DNA of 5,086 nt from Prevotellaceae bacterium (GTDB lineage Bacteria > Bacteroidota > Bacteroidia > Bacteroidales > UBA932). This document shows, one piece after another, positions 5,079-5,086 of this stretch. Every line of letters begins with the position of its first letter. The stretch's first letter is position 1. The stretch lies in the NCBI GenBank assembly GCA_031267155.1, contig JAIRZR010000004.1, forward strand, positions 1-5,086, written 5' to 3'. The position numbers and the translations under genes were made by a program. The notes under the pieces are model-generated. The model was not told the origin of the DNA. It made no database searches and was given only the letters and a program-made list of their open reading frames with translations.

Positions 5079-5086
5079 TGATTAAC

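Larger units (their letters stand above)
4869..5086. other. Gene-free region downstream of parE
   Basis: No open frame here looks like a gene on either strand. CGATTC (4872-4877) and GAATCG (4915-4920) are inverted but 37 bases apart, too weak to call a terminator. A compact hairpin lies at 4976-4989 and a REP-like palindrome at 5044-5078. No canonical stem followed by a U-tract was found for parE. Confidence 0.6.

Noticed and set aside
1..5086. tRNA, rRNA, CRISPR array, riboswitch or insertion-sequence transposase
   Set aside because: No cloverleaf-like segment, regularly spaced repeat-spacer pattern, recognisable riboswitch core or transposase motif was seen on either strand by eye.

Overview
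The window looks like a chromosomal piece of a Bacteroidota (Bacteroidetes, probably Bacteroidales) genome of moderate GC. Three things point there. The topoisomerase has the Bacteroidetes ParE style of TOPRIM motifs. The MCE protein ends in an NPKRY...SVFGKK tail. Matches to the phylum's -7 promoter box (TAnnTTTG) sit upstream of both divergent transcription units, and most starts lack Shine-Dalgarno sequences. This assignment comes from recognised protein families, not from a database search.

Layout: positions 1-79 probably hold the first 26 codons of a minus-strand gene that leaves the window. Positions 80-420 are gene-poor and made of inverted and direct repeats, including an 18-bp operator-like palindrome (147-164) and a foldback element with 13/14 matching arms (288-391). 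From 421 to 2636 lies a tight minus-strand operon with gaps of 5 and 6 bases, transcribed in the order MCE/MlaD-type protein, HAD-superfamily phosphatase, protein-L-isoaspartate methyltransferase (pcm). Positions 2637-3032 are a divergent intergenic region with one promoter facing each way and a possible 46-codon minus-strand ORF. Positions 3033-4868 encode a complete ParE/GyrB-type topoisomerase subunit on the plus strand. Positions 4869-5086 hold no gene, but contain a short hairpin and one copy of a REP-like palindrome of the 'CATTGCGAGG...GAAGCAATCC' type.

The operon combines an inner-membrane-anchored lipid-transport component, a small-molecule phosphatase and a protein-repair enzyme. 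The pairing looks like a housekeeping or maintenance cluster, not a dedicated system. ParE supplies the ATPase and TOPRIM half of topoisomerase IV; its partner ParC is not in the window.

I found no convincing new multi-gene system. The best leads are: an Asn in place of the usual Asp in the ParE EGDSA motif, at the position where quinolone-resistance mutations fall in E. coli GyrB; three copies of a 13-bp word clustered across the HAD/pcm junction in two reading frames; the foldback element just past the pcm stop; and the small basic ORF between the divergent promoters.
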